Below are positions 45,242 through 57,849 of a stretch of 64,000 nucleotides of DNA, one piece after another. The translations under genes and the position numbers were made by a program. The stretch lies in assembly GCA_039881145.1 (NCBI GenBank), contig JAYKKI010000029.1, positions 26,640,001 to 26,704,000 on the forward strand, written 5' to 3'. Numbering within the stretch: the stretch's first letter is position 1; the number at the start of each line of letters is the position of its first letter. The stretch comes from Druceiella hillmani (Eukaryota > Arthropoda > Insecta > Lepidoptera > Hepialidae). The notes beneath the pieces are model-generated. The model was not told the origin of the DNA and searched no databases. It saw only the letters and a program-made list of their open reading frames with translations.

Positions 45242-46107
45242 TGTGCTCTTGTCATCCTTTAAGCTAACAATGGTACAGAGTTAACCAAGCAAATTGTTGA
45301 CAATCTTAAAAAATATTTACCTGCATTTAAAATTGTCCATAGTATGTCCAGGCATTCATGGAGTAAGTAAACTGTGGAAAGAGCGAACCAAAGCATAGAA
45401 AGTATGTTAATCACTTCGATGCAAGACAGTGAGAATGAAAATTGGAGTGGATGATGCACTCTGCTATCAATCAAACTTCTTATGAAATATTTTTTGTTTA
45501 TAAAGTAAAAGTGAGTTTATTTATAACAAATGCTTTCATTAATATATGAACCACGAAGAAGACTTAGATAATTTAGCAGGTAATTTAAACAAAAATTGAT
45601 TTAATCACCCCTAAATTGAAACAAAAACTAAACATGGAAAATGCTGGAATTATTACTGAGAATCTGGCTCTTAATGCAGCGTTTGTTCGGAAGAACCTGC
45701 TTGTACTCATACTTGTAGAGAATGAGGATGTGCCATCCATTCGATTTGGGCCATTGTTGAAGAATAACCCGATGAAGGGCCTGGGTTAAAATTACTATGT
45801 TCATTGTAATCATAATATAAAGAAACACGAATAAATTGTCAAGTTGATAAGGATAATTTAGGAAAATAAAGAGAAAATAATGTTGAAAAATAGTGACAAG
45901 AAGTTTTTAGTTGTGTTTACTGGCATTACTGTAAAAAATTCTGTACCAGATATCGATAGAAGACGTGGTTTTGCATGAAATATTTTGGATATGGTCATGA
46001 ATAAAACTAACGACGTGATGTTTCAGCAGAAAATGGTATCATCAAGGTCTCAGGTCAAGGCCTCAGCTCACTGTTCGTCCAAGAGATGGATATTAGATGT
46101 TGGAGAT
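45242..46107 (+). pseudogene. Ty3/gypsy-like (KRBA2-like) integrase relic
   Basis: At 45242-45483 the plus strand reads CALVIL*ANNGTELTKQIV, then LKKYLPAFKIVHSMSRHSW and TVERANQSIESMLITSMQD. These match the integrase core with its D-NG-E region and SVERAN box. At 45892-46000 it reads FTGITVKNSVPDIDRRRGFA, matching the C-terminal VGDTVLVPVPDVDRGRG block of the same protein type. Integrases of this kind insert retroelement DNA; related host genes are called KRBA2 or KRAB-A domain-containing 2. At least four in-frame stops are present and the N-terminal zinc-binding part is lost. The middle (45484-45891) is poorly matched. Confidence 0.7.
45634..45789 (+). other. 52-codon coding-like frame within integrase relic
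   Basis: It runs from ATG 45634 to TAA 45787-45789. The translation MENAGIITENLALNAAFVRK, then VENEDVPSIRFGPLLKNNP has balanced composition. It lies between the two recognised integrase blocks, so it is probably the remains of their linker in a shifted frame. It is not identified. Confidence 0.3.
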
Positions 46108-46646
<539 letters not shown>

Positions 46647-46847
46647 CACACACAGTACGTATTTTCATTAAACAGCTTTCAATCCTAGCAATGTATAATG
46701 ACCAGATTGCAATACACCTATTTTTTTTTAAATTATACCACTTTTTTCTGGGACTTAAATATTATCATAACTTTTAAACATAGAAATGCATCAACCTATA
46801 AGTTTTATTTCGATAGACGTAAGAAATGTGGAAATATTGAATAAACA

Positions 46848-46877
46848 CCCTTCTTAGTAATGCATTGCTAAGAAGGG
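46848..46877. repeat. 30-bp near-perfect palindrome
   Basis: cccttcttagtaat and attgctaagaaggg pair with one mismatch around gc. Confidence 0.85.
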
Positions 46878-48537
46878 TAATTATGCAATATCAGCAATAT
46901 AAAAATAAATATTGCAAGGGTATTTTGACTTTTCTAACTATCTCTTTTATTTACATAGTTTTGGAAAAGAAGTTTATACAAAATAAAATGATAAAGTGTA
47001 ACCCAGTAAGTGTTCAATGTCAAGGACCAAGGTTATTTCCAATGCGTAAATAAAAATTATTGCCATTTGAAAACCTTTAATATCGATAATTAACTCAAAT
47101 AACTAACATTATTAAAATACTATTTTTATTAAAATACGATTTTTAAATTAAACTTATTTGAATAACTATTAATACTATGTTGTTTCATTTACCATTTACT
47201 TCTTAGTAATGACATCTAATAGTCTAAGGGTAATTACGATTTCAAAATAAATTTCCACGGCTTATTTATTATTTAATATGGTAACACCCCCGAACGTCTA
47301 TATAAATAAATCGGAACTAGAGGTGCGCAAAATGTTTTAGTGAAAAGAAAAGAGTGGTATCATTTAATAGGAAATATTTATATCACTATTTCTATACTTA
47401 GCTCAGTAGCTCAATATCGCAATATTCCAATTATTAACGAAAATATTTATTGTGCGTACGTTGAACAATGGTCACAGTATGATAAAAATAATGTGGTGAT
47501 AAAAAGGAATGACCGAATATCATATTCTGTTATTTGAAAATAAAAATAAATTCTACAAGTGTATTCACTTGACTGCTTCATACTTTGCAGGCTTAGGATT
47601 AATGACTGTGAAATTGTGAACCTAGATTGAAATTAGACATAAAATAATTTTAATGGTAATTAAACAAATTGAATAGACTGCTGTATTTAAAAAAAATTAA
47701 ATTAGAATTTTGAAATAAAAGAAAAAAGTGTTTACGCAAGTATTCTGAGCAAACGAAACTACATTTTATTTCTATACAGCATAGCGTTCACATTCGATCG
47801 CGAGTAGTCATGTCGCGTTACACAGTCAGATCATTCTCTTTCTCTTTCGCGTATAGTCAAAATATACTCAAATTCTTCGCAACGCGACTAGTGAGTGAAA
47901 TGATTGAATTGGCGAAACGAAAAAGACGCCGATCCCTCCCGAGTTTAGTGATATACTGATATATTTTGATTTCAAGTGAGTGAGTGATAGATATGATCAT
48001 AATATATGAGCTATATCTTTTATATCTCTCACTCATCAGTTACACATCTCTAATCGGAACGTTTGGATCTTCTTGTAAACATAGTTATTGTTTTTTAAAA
48101 TGGCAATGGATTTGTGTTTATTGCATAGAGCGTATTAATGGTTTTTGTTAAGTTTTTGGAACACGTTTTCGAGTGATTATTGAATACATCGTTTTTAGTT
48201 CGAGCAAATATTTAGACATAAATGTAGTGTACGCCAAATGCAATTATAATTAGTGTATGCCGAATGCAATGCGTTGAGGTACGAAAACGTTCTTTGGACA
48301 TAACATTTAGGTAAGTACATAAATACATTCGGAAACAAAATAATTTGAATTTAAATCATTGTGTACGCGTCTACGAGTAAGAAATATATAGAGATGTAAT
48401 GTTTCACACAAAAGTGACCCCGCTAAAATTATGCCGCTTTGCAAAATTATGCCGCGCTTCAATCAGTCTGTTGCTAGACGCCTGACGACAGACGACACAG
48501 CATAGATTTTATTTTTTAAATCGACAAACACGTTAAA
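46878..48537. other. spacer, possible 5' flank of the P-like element
   Basis: No gene is visible. At 47770-48060 a GC-richer stretch includes agtgagtgagtgatagata and a later tatctctcactcat, which resemble a common repeat of moths. Just before the transposase, aaaattatgccgc occurs twice (48425-48462). No terminal inverted repeat was found. Confidence 0.4.
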
Positions 48538-48614
48538 ATGCCATCCTGTATTATAAAAAAATGTTTAAGTGCATCCCATAAACATAATAGGTCAAATGCG
48601 ATTACATTTCACAG
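48538..48614 (+). pseudogene. THAP domain, first exon of P-like transposase
   Basis: It starts at ATG 48538 with MPSCIIKKCLSAS and ends ITFHR, followed by a GT donor at 48615. C-x4-C and the downstream H/FHR fit the first half of the C2CH THAP finger, the DNA-binding module of P transposases. The MPxC start fixes the initiation codon. Confidence 0.8.
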
Positions 48615-48870
48615 GTAACAAAAGTATTTTGTTTAAGTTTAAATCAATTTGAAATTAATGATAAACGGACATCGTACACCGTAACTAAATATAAAAGTAA
48701 AGCACGTACTGAAGCATATATCTTCAAAATATTATTAGTAACTTTTTGTGTATTTTATAAATTGTTTTATCTGTATGTATTTGTTAACGTAATTTTTTTA
48801 ATAATTATTTGCAGAATTTCTCAAAATCACAAAACAAATAGAAAATAGGTAAATATAATTTCACACAAAA

Positions 48871-48995
48871 CAAATAATAATTGGCGGCCTACAAAATTCC
48901 GTTTTGTGTTCTTTACATTTTAAAGAGGACGCTTTTTACTCAACACCAAAAGGATATCGCAAAATTAAAAGAAAGAAGTCCCATCATTATTCACC
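48871..48995 (+). pseudogene. THAP domain, second half
   Basis: NNWRPTK is followed, after a one-base shift, by SVLCSLHFKEDAFYSTPKGY. CSLHF supplies the third cysteine and the histidine of the C2CH finger. It ends at a strong donor (GTGAGT at 48996), and the next acceptor is ttttcag at 49081-49087. The frame does not continue cleanly across this junction, another sign of decay. Confidence 0.75.
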
Positions 48996-49087
48996 GTGAG
49001 TAACATTTTCCTAAACTATGACTACTATCAATTGTCTAACCAGTTAATTTGACCTTCAGACATTAAAAAAATATGAACTGTTTTCAG

Positions 49088-49470
49088 GACACACTACCGC
49101 CTACTAATTTAACCACACATGGGGACTCCACAAACCATTTCAGTATACACGACCGCCGCTCATTAAGCCACACTTTTAATAGACCAATCACTCCAATAAC
49201 CAACGTGCCATCATCAGATTTAGAATCTGCATTATGTACACCTGGGAAAGATATATTAAAAAAAAAGTTAAAAAGGACAACACAAATAAGCGCAAACAGG
49301 TTAGCAACATTTAAAAAAATGCGAAAGGTCAATAAAAAAATTATGAAAAAATATATATCTGGAAGAATTAACTAAAACTTTAAACAGAAATAGATTTATA
49401 AATAGTGATACTTGCGCAGCTCTAAACAAAAATGTTGTTGCCACTGAAATTATAAATAGAATGTTTAAAT
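49088..49470 (+). pseudogene. coiled-coil region of P-like transposase
   Basis: After the acceptor comes DTLPPTNLTTHGDS, then a basic heptad-like stretch LKKKLKRTTQISANRLATF and KKMRKVNKKIMKKYI. It is followed in another frame (from about 49363) by LEELTKTLNRNRFI and NKNVVATEIINRMFK. In P transposases this region forms the leucine-zipper dimerisation part. A frameshift near 49365 and a stop near 49470 interrupt it. Confidence 0.65.
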
Positions 49471-49501
49471 AAAAAGATAAATTGAACCACTGTTAAATTT
49501 T

Positions 49502-50060
49502 CGGCGGCTTAAGGAAATTTGCGCTAACATTAAATTACTATTCTCCCACAGGCTATAATTACGCAAGGTCAGTTTTTGATAAATGTTTACCCCATCCATC
49601 CACTTTAACTAAATTGTATCAAAGCATTGACGCTAATCCAGGATTTACTAGTGAAGCATTTTCTGCTCTTCAAAAAAAATATCAAAACAGTAAATTTAAA
49701 ATGTTTTGCTCTCTTATTGTAGATGAAATAGGTCTAAGACACCAAAAATTATTTAATGGTAAAGATTTTGAAGGTTTGGTGACGTATGGTGAAGCTACCA
49801 ACGAAATAGCTAAACAGGCGTTTGTTTTAATGTTAGTACCTATTAATGATAGTTGGAAATTGCCATTGGGATATTTTTTGATAAACGGTTTATCCGGTGA
49901 GAGAAAAGCTAATTTAATTAAAATATGTTTAGAAAAATGTAATGAAGTTGGTGTCGAAGTCGTATCCCTAACATTTGACGGATGTAGTTCTAATTTAGCA
50001 GCGGCGAAAGAATTAGGTTGCAAGTTGGAAGACGCAAAAAATTTAAAAACTTCTTTTTAA
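49502..50060 (+). pseudogene. catalytic domain part 1 of P-like transposase
   Basis: It is open from IFGGLRKFALTLNYYSPTGY through YQSIDANPGF to KNLKTSF and a stop at 50058-50060. It carries the first catalytic Asp in CSLIVDEIGLRHQKL and the second in VSLTFDGCSSNLAAAKELG. The spacing between them (85 residues) is close to that of P transposase. The displayed start at 49614 is TTG, not a true start, because the frame runs in from upstream. The HPSNVKNVV block follows directly after the stop. Confidence 0.85.
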
Positions 50061-50206
50061 CACCCTTCAAACGTTAAAAATGTCGTGATATTTTTAGTCC
50101 AGTGTCATATGGTTAAACTTATTAGAAACACCTTTGAATCTAAAAAAATATAATTGACGGTAATGGTAATACAATACAATGGCGGTTTCTTCGAGAATTA
50201 CATAAT
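50061..50206 (+). pseudogene. broken link with VQCHMVKLIRN motif
   Basis: Across two frames it reads HPSNVKNVVIF, then FLVQCHMVKLIRNTFESKK. Family members have D-x-CHM-x-KL-x-RN here. The Asp is V in this copy. There are further stops at about 50152 and 50161. Confidence 0.7.
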
Positions 50207-51139
50207 TTGCAAGAATCTTTGGGATTAAATTTTGCTAATAAACTAACTAAACAGCATCTAGAATTCCAAAACCAAATAATGAAAGTTAAGTTAGCCACTC
50301 AATTGCTTAGTAATAGCGTATCAAAAGCTATAGAATTATGTGAAAACGATTTAAAATTATCTAAATTCCACGGATCTTCAGCAACAGCCACATTTATTAA
50401 AAAAATGAACGATACATTTGATATTTTGAATTCTAGGTCACTTAAACAACTTGGTTTTAAACATCCTATTTTTGAAGGTAATCACCGCGATTATTTTAAA
50501 TTTCTAAATGATATGAAAAAATATTTGCTTTCTTTAAAAATAAAAGTGCTTAATAAATTTACAAGAACCTATAAAAAGAAAAAAATCACTTTCTTTGTTA
50601 CGTATGAAAAATGTATTGTAGATTGCAAATGTAAAACAGGTTTTATAGGTTTAATAATATGTATCGAAAGTTTTCAACAACTGTACACTTATTTAGTATA
50701 CGAAACATTCGCGATGAAGTACGTTCCTGCATATACATTTTCACAAGATCACATTGAAAATTTTTTTGCAATGATTCGGAATCACGGTTGTAATAACAAT
50801 AATCCGAATGCTGTTCAATTTCGCGGTATATATCGAAAAACTCTTAACCACCTGGAACTTAAATCCTCCTTTATCGGGAACTGCATACCCTTTGAAAATT
50901 TTAATATACTAAATTGTTCATCTGCAACTAAACAAGTAAATCAAACAACAATAGGATATAGATCTGATGATGGCTCAGAACAACTCATTGACGATAAAAA
51001 CTTAAATGAATCTAAAAATACATTAATATCTGCTAATTGTGATATATTGTCTGAAATGTTGAACAATACCTCCCAGTTGCCAGAAAGCATTGAACAAATA
51101 GTTGGGTATATTTCTGGATGGGTCGTCAGAACATTTTAA
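50207..51139 (+). pseudogene. catalytic domain part 2 of P-like transposase (310 codons open)
   Basis: This is the longest intact frame in the window. It contains NKLTKQHLEFQNQIMKVKLA, ELCENDLKLSKFHGSSATA, KTGFIGLIICIESFQQLY and the third catalytic residue, E at 50756-50758, in FSQDHIENFFAMIRNHGCN, followed by NNNPNAVQFRGIYRK. The order and spacing match the insertion domain and the end of the RNase-H fold of P-type transposases. It ends at ISGWVVRTF with a premature stop. A lysine-rich run (TYKKKKIT) may mark a local slip. The start (CAAGAATCT context, non-ATG) is not a real initiation site. Confidence 0.85.
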
Positions 51140-51552
51140 ATTCAAATGTAAATCCTGCCTTCCAAAAAATTACACTTTCATAAACTCATTGCATTAAAAG
51201 ATGTCGGCGTCTTATATACCCATCTTCAGACGTTTACAAAATTTGTCATAAAACTGAAACTATTTTTAGAAAGCTCGTAAATATACCACGGCAACAAATT
51301 TCTAGAGAATGTGATTTTATTTTATTGACTAACAAATGTTTTAAATCAATTATAATGTCACTAAAACTTTTTGAGCAGCTAAACGACCACGCGCAAGAAC
51401 AATCAATTACACTAAGGCACAATTTACTTTTAGTTAAATGCATAATTGAAGAATATTTAAAAATCCGTTTACATTATGTCGCGAAAAAACAATCGTTTAT
51501 TAAAAGTAAAAGACAAGTGTTTAATAAATTGGTACCGTTTCGAGGAACATAA
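51140..51552 (+). pseudogene. C-terminal part of P-like transposase
   Basis: After the stop, LHFHKLIALKDVGVLYTH appears in a nearby frame, then HAQEQSITLRHNLLLVKCII and the terminal IKSKRQVFNKLVPFRGT. The final block matches the usual end of the family (TKLVLFKGQ). A hairpin follows, in which gaggaacataaattg (51540) pairs with caatttatgttcctc (51565). Confidence 0.7.
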
Positions 51553-52723
51553 ATTGTTATGTTGCAATTTATGTTCCTCAAAATGAAACCAATTAAATAT
51601 TTATTTTTATTTTATCAACCACTAGGCGGTACAGCCTTTGTTATTATTAGAAACTCTTTTAAAATAATATTTGAAAAGTTAGCGATATTTAAACAATTAA
51701 ATGTATTTGCCGATAATTCCTAATAAGCAATACCTTTTTTGTTAATTTTAAATAACCCAATTAATTAGTTGGCAACAACAAAAAATATATATTACGGATG
51801 AATTAATAATTTAAAAGATAAGAAGATTTCACATCTATGTATGCTGAAATAAAAGTCAAATTGGCATTGCATGCTTCGCAGATTTGTCTAATATACATAT
51901 GGATATGAATGTGGCAGTATATATATGATGGCGTGGGGGTGCGAGTAAGATAACAAAATACGTATGTATTGCGGCCAGAGCAAGATGGCACCTTTAGTGT
52001 AACAACTGCAGTTAGGTGGCGCTGTATACATGGGTACACTTACGAATTGATATATTCATACACATTACTTCTCTATACATTTCTTTACTTGTAGGTACGC
52101 GTGCACAAACTAATTTTCAATTACAAATGTGAATGTCATGAATTGAAATGCGTACTCAGTAAATGAATAAATTATAAAAGGAAGCAAATGAATAAATGTT
52201 ATTTCGTTAATTTACTACTCAATACTATTGTAATATTCAAGTAAAAAATACGAAGTTAATTAATAACTAAACCTATACTTTTGTTTTATAGTTTTTTCCA
52301 ACATATAAATGACAGTTCATCTTGACATTGACAATATGTGACGATACATTACATGTCATATTGCCATTAAGTAAAAGTCTGATATATTTTTGTTGTGCGT
52401 AGTTGATGGAAGTTTATATATAACGGAAATCAAGTTTAATCATTCGATTTAATCATCCAATATGATTAAATATTTTTAATAAACAAATAAGTGCATTTAA
52501 AAAACATTAATCGCATGACATCAAACACCAATCAGAAAACGTAACATCACATTTATGCTTTTTTTCTTTTCATTTTGACTTATTTTTGAGGGAGATAATA
52601 AGAAGATATCAATAATTATAATTAGTGATGGAAGAAGAATTTACAAACGCAAATAGCAATTATTTGCCTATAATTGACACGGTAATGCTTGGAATGTTTT
52701 TAGTATCGGACACGGATTTCTGC
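51553..52723. other. 3' flank of P-like gene and spacer
   Basis: No gene was seen. A GC-richer part at 51890-52040 (gatggcgtgggggtgcgag, gcggccagagcaagatggca) resembles noncoding repeat sequence. No P-type terminal inverted repeat was recognised by eye. Confidence 0.45.
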
Positions 52724-53374
52724 TCAGCCGAATAACTTTAAAATGTTGACATCAGAAGAATTATCAAGAACTGTATTTTGTGTAATGCAGTTCTTGATGA
52801 TTCTTCTGATGCCAATATAGGAATACTGAGAGCACGGTATTATTTCATTCAGGCATTCTTCGATTGTCATTATTTTCTTTTTTTTCAGAATGTATGGCTG
52901 TTGTATTATACTCGTTCGTTTCCGCCTGTCTGGCTGACAATCAAATTGATTTGGGATACATCCTTGTTTCAAAAGTATTTGTGACCTATATCCCATGTAG
53001 GTCTCTATATTGTTTGGAAACTGTAATAAAAAATATTTGTACACATTACTGCAAAAAAAACAAATAATACAAAAGTAAACTTTTTGATAAGGTTAAGTCT
53101 TAAGATTGTCTATCCAAAAAAAATCAATGTTATATTGACTAATGTTAAACTCTTTTAATTACGTATAAAATTGACTTTGACCCTAAAGAAATATGCAATG
53201 AAACTTATATCACAGTGGTCTTCACAAAAATAATATCTAGAACTGGTAGACAAGTAGTTAGGGTTCCGTCTAGGTTTTCCGTAATTCTGGCTTATGTGGC
53301 ACGTAAATAAATAATTTATTTCGTGTTTTGATTGTCGTATTCTCACATTGTGGCACAGTACAGCACTTACAAAT
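52724..53374 (-). pseudogene. second THAP-domain gene relic
   Basis: On the minus strand, 53270-53374 gives CKCCTVPQCENTTIKTRNKL and FIYVPHKPELRKT, followed by a stop where W is expected. A shifted frame (about 53200-53265) gives RRNPNYLSTSSRYYFCEDH. After an intron-like gap, an acceptor (tttttattacag) leads at 53029 to FPNNIETYMGYRSQ, then LLKQGCIPNQFDCQPDRRKR and a basic tail. This is the C2CH THAP layout: C..C, P..PELRK.W, C..H and a terminal P-x-x-F. One stop, one shift and C in place of the expected hydrophobic residue after DH show decay. It is opposite in strand to the P-like gene and different in sequence, so it is a separate element. Confidence 0.65.
52750..52811. repeat. hairpin, 24-bp stem with one mismatch
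   Basis: catcagaagaattatcaaga-actg (52750-52773) pairs with 52788-52811 around a 14-nt loop. It overlaps the 3' end of the THAP relic and creates mirrored translations (VLDNSSD on minus, VLDDSSD on plus). Confidence 0.9.
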
Positions 53375-53882
<508 letters not shown>

Positions 53883-54879
53883 CATTTATATAAATTCTAG
53901 GATTGTTCATTTTTTGAATTTTGGTATGCATAATCGGTGGGGCTACACGATATTTTGGAAAATTTCTATACTAGTACTATACTAGTAATTTATATACTAA
54001 ACTAGACATAAGAGATGTGTGACTAGTTAAGTGGCTGAGTTTGTGTATATGTAAAAATAGCTTCTTCTCTTCAATTATAGAGCTGATACCTAGACAAAAG
54101 TATTGTTATTTAGATTGAGTGATCGTGTTAATTTTAAAATAATGCAAATCAATAAGATGAAGTATTAATTATCAGAAAATATTATAAACAGTGTATTGGT
54201 TATAGGGGCTTTCTACAACAATGGTAAATATAAAATGAATACGCATAAGAATAAAACTATCAACGACATTGTGCTTAATTAAACATAATATTTTATTTTT
54301 AAGTGTTTGTATATGAAGTTAATTGAGGAGATGTTTTGCATTCTTGTTTTAAGAGAGATTCCATTAAGATTAGAGAGAAATTTTATTTAACGGGTATCTT
54401 TTTATTATAAGTAAAATTAGCAGTCAATAAAACATATAAATTAAACAATTTTCGCAAATTGTTATGCCCCATACTGGTATATGGTGAGTTGTATGCAAAT
54501 CGTTTTATGAAAAGGAAAATTACAGAGATTTAATGCTTTATACGTAACAAGTGTGTAATTTTTTTTATTCCACCTACGGTTCACGATATATTTATATTCA
54601 AAGTTTTTGCAAAGATAGCGGATTTGCATAAACTTTCAACACACGCTAAATCGGCTAATTACTCAAGAATAAAATCTCTAACAATATTGTGAAACATATT
54701 TTACTGAAAGTAATTCAGCCAAAAAGCAAAATTTTTCTGGGTTAAAGTAATAGTCTGATATACAATTATTTATTTAAATTATTCTAATTATATATAAACT
54801 ATTTTCAAAATATTGATTATATATTTATGCATTAAATTGATACACATTAAAATCGAAAATGAAAGTGACATACGTCACC
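53883..54879. other. AT-rich spacer
   Basis: Nothing recognised. Confidence 0.6.
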
Positions 54880-55265
54880 CGTGAATCACTTACGTTCTAC
54901 TTTGTTGACAAATGCAGTTAAATTTCCTCGGCCATATTTCACGCTTCCTACTCCACGCTGAATAATCTAAGTTACACATTATAAATGCAATAATTTATGG
55001 TATTTATTTATTGCGCTGAACTGCGAATGGCGCGAGCCGGTCATCTCTTTTATTTCCAACAAAAGCCATTAAAGCACCTCGTATTTTAATGGGTCGTACG
55101 ATGGACACGAAGAGCACAATAAACTTGCGTCGCTATATAACGCCAACGAATAACTGCGATGTATAACCGAACGGAAGAACAGGTGCATAACGGGTTTGGT
55201 ACGTCATTTACTGACAACAGTAAAGATTTAATTTCGTTCGTAAGCTATTCGTAATAGAACGCAGA
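54880..55265. promoter_or_regulatory. unique GC-richer patch, candidate conserved noncoding element
   Basis: It contains gaatggcgcgagccggtcat, gccattaaagcacctcgta, gggtcgtacgatggacacga and aataaacttgcgtcgctata. It is non-repetitive and lacks frames. Paired ccattaaa/tttaatgg homeodomain-type sites stand 15-20 bp apart. Enhancer function is inference only. Confidence 0.25.
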
Positions 55266-57849
55266 CCAATTCAATTAAGATTTGCTTTCAAATATGCATT
55301 AGGAAGTACGGGCAAATTTTCAAGTTGACGTAGCATAGAAAGATTTATGCTATATAGTTATTTTCGCGTTCAAGTTCAGTAAATTCAATAGTTATTTTAA
55401 AAATACTACGGATATAATTACCATTTAGACCATGTTGTGGATAAGTTGTCACATACATCCATTAGTTTTTACTTTTTGTTCTATTTTAGTTCAAAAATAA
55501 AAATTGAATCCGTATATAACTCACGTGTCCGTATCACAATAATTTTTGCTAAAATCCATTTAATGATGTTTAAATATAGCGATGGACCTTGTTACCCTCA
55601 TAATTTGAAATTGCTGAAAGATTGAAAAATATCTAAGAATTTTAGAAAAGACAAGTTTGATATAGAAACAATTATTTACTCCCACCCCTGTGAAGAGTTA
55701 ATTGAAATGGTGATTAAAAAATACCACAAATATTAATCAGATTCATACAGGCTAGTTCTAGAGATTTTAATGGAAATTTTCACGAAAAACATGCCCACAT
55801 TTGAACCTGCAAAATTTAATGAAATTTAAATAACAGGAACAAAAAGGAGTTAGAAATTAAGTTTACCGGGAAATTATATATAGATTATAAATATAACTAT
55901 AGCTATATAGATCTCAATAAATTTTTGAAGCCCGCGAAAGAAAAAATAATCAATCATATATCTACATGATGGAAAATAATATTAACATTTCAATAAATTG
56001 TTAAAAAGAAATACTTAATCTTTCACATTTTGTGCGGTATCTTCGTAGCGCGGTTCTTATACTTACGGCTGAATTTCTGCTCACTGGGTACATTTTAAGT
56101 TGTAACTGACCGTTTTAAACGATCGACAGAATCTTTCTGCTTTAGGAATATCATACACGGAAAATCAACAAATTATCTTCATAATTTTTACCGATAATAT
56201 TGTTAAATCTTACTTTTTGCTACGTTTACCTGATGAGATTTGATTGACCCTTTTCTACAGGCTCTATCTTCAATGGCCGTTTTAAATGTTGAATTATGTC
56301 AACACTCATAACGACCACCGACAAATTTCAAAGAAATATTAATATACTTTCACTTAATTTTTCGTTATTATTTTTATTAAATAAATAATTACATACTTTG
56401 ATACATAATTTGGTATGAAATAAAAATCAAACCATGAAAAAATCAAATCAAAAATCAATATATACTTTGCGAAGTTATAATGAAAGGCGGAGTGTTGGCT
56501 TAATAAGCGATAGATAGGAGCGATGACACGAAGTAACGAGATGAAGACAACGGTTGAAAGACCCCAAGAGTGCTTTAACCTGGACTATTTGTATATACTC
56601 TGTCATCTCAAAAATCATATATTGGTTCAAAAATAAATATTTTTTGCGATACCCAGAGGCGAGGTTACGACGATAGGATATATCGTATAACTATTTCTTG
56701 TGGAGCTTCAAAGAAGTGTCATCGTTGAATATTATCCTTGAAATTCTACTATCGATTATATTATCAATATGTGGATGTATAAAATTATCGAAAGTTTATT
56801 TTCGCTCAGCACATTGTTACTATGAGTTACACGAAGTTACCAGAATATAATTTCATATAAAATAAAATATACAATAATTAGAATTTTGCTTATCACGCAC
56901 TTAAGTCAAAAATTACATCCGAAGATGATTAAAAAGCGAAGAAGGATTGATAATCGAAAAGAATAAGACATTTTTACTTCTTTAGTAGAATAAATTTTAT
57001 TATAAAAATGATAATTTTCAAAACCTTTTAAAATGTTTTTATGAAAGTGATTAACATTAAGGGCTTATATCGTTTTATCGTTTGTAAGTTTTTTTTAATA
57101 TGTATGTCTATGTTACCTTTTCCCATTTTTCACGAAAACATTTTAGATATGTTTTGAATTGATCGATATGTTCCTTGGATTTTGCTTCTTTCTGATATAC
57201 CACTGATTTACTTCTTCATTTTAACACTTAACATGATTAACTATCATTATATTTTTTTTCAATCGCGCAAACGGTTTCTGCATGTATTTCCTAATCAAAA
57301 TATTTCAACTCAATTCCACGTTTCCTTTTATTATTATTTTATTATCCTTTCGTGCATAAATGATTTTGTTTTTCAATACTTTTAGTAGAGCATCGTTGAT
57401 TTACTGCTTTATATTATAGTCTCTCTTGCCACCTTCACACTTATTCTTAGTCGTACGTAGCTCTTTCTCTGAGCGTATGTATGTCATTCGTGACCCAAAA
57501 CGAAGTAAGTGAATATTGTTGGGTGGTCTAATGTGTATTAAACATGAGGATAAGTTTATGCATCCTATTCTTAACATCAAATTCACAGTCAATTATTTTT
57601 ATGCTGCTGTAAATATTTAGATATAATGAATCCTAGATGATACCTTAAGTGATATTAAAAGAAGTATTCCAAATATTGTCAATTCTGATACAGAGGTAAT
57701 TATAATAGTAACATTATTGTAGTTATAACTGCTATTCTAACATTTACTTTGCCTTTCCAAAATACACAACGATTATATAAACTGATTATTAAACCCTTAT
57801 ATAAAAATAATTAAGATGTCCATTCGAGCACACGTGATGGATAGTCATC
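55266..57849. other. AT-rich spacer
   Basis: No gene recognised. Frames at 55437-55625, 57182-57385 and 57401-57592 show no domain. A GC-richer patch at 56480-56600 is unassigned. Confidence 0.5.

Larger units (their letters stand above)
48538..51552 (+). pseudogene. P-element (THAP9-type) transposase gene, broken
   Basis: Parts in order: THAP zinc finger (48538-48614 and about 48871-48995, split by an intron), a basic coiled-coil region (49088-49470), the catalytic RNase-H-like domain in several frames (49502-51139), and the C-terminal end (51140-51552) finishing SKRQVFNKLVPFRGT. This matches P-element and THAP9 transposases, which use GTP and a DDE triad to cut and paste DNA. D (49722-49724, IVDEIG), D (49977-49979, LTFDGCSSN) and E (50756-50758, SQDHIENFF) are all present. 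Stops or shifts occur near 48895, 49370, 49470, 50058, 50085, 50150, 51138 and 51290, so no full protein can be made. No terminal repeats were seen. Confidence 0.9.

Noticed and set aside
45259..45474. Minus-strand 71-codon frame
   Set aside because: The plus strand of the same DNA carries clear integrase motifs, so the minus frame is its shadow.
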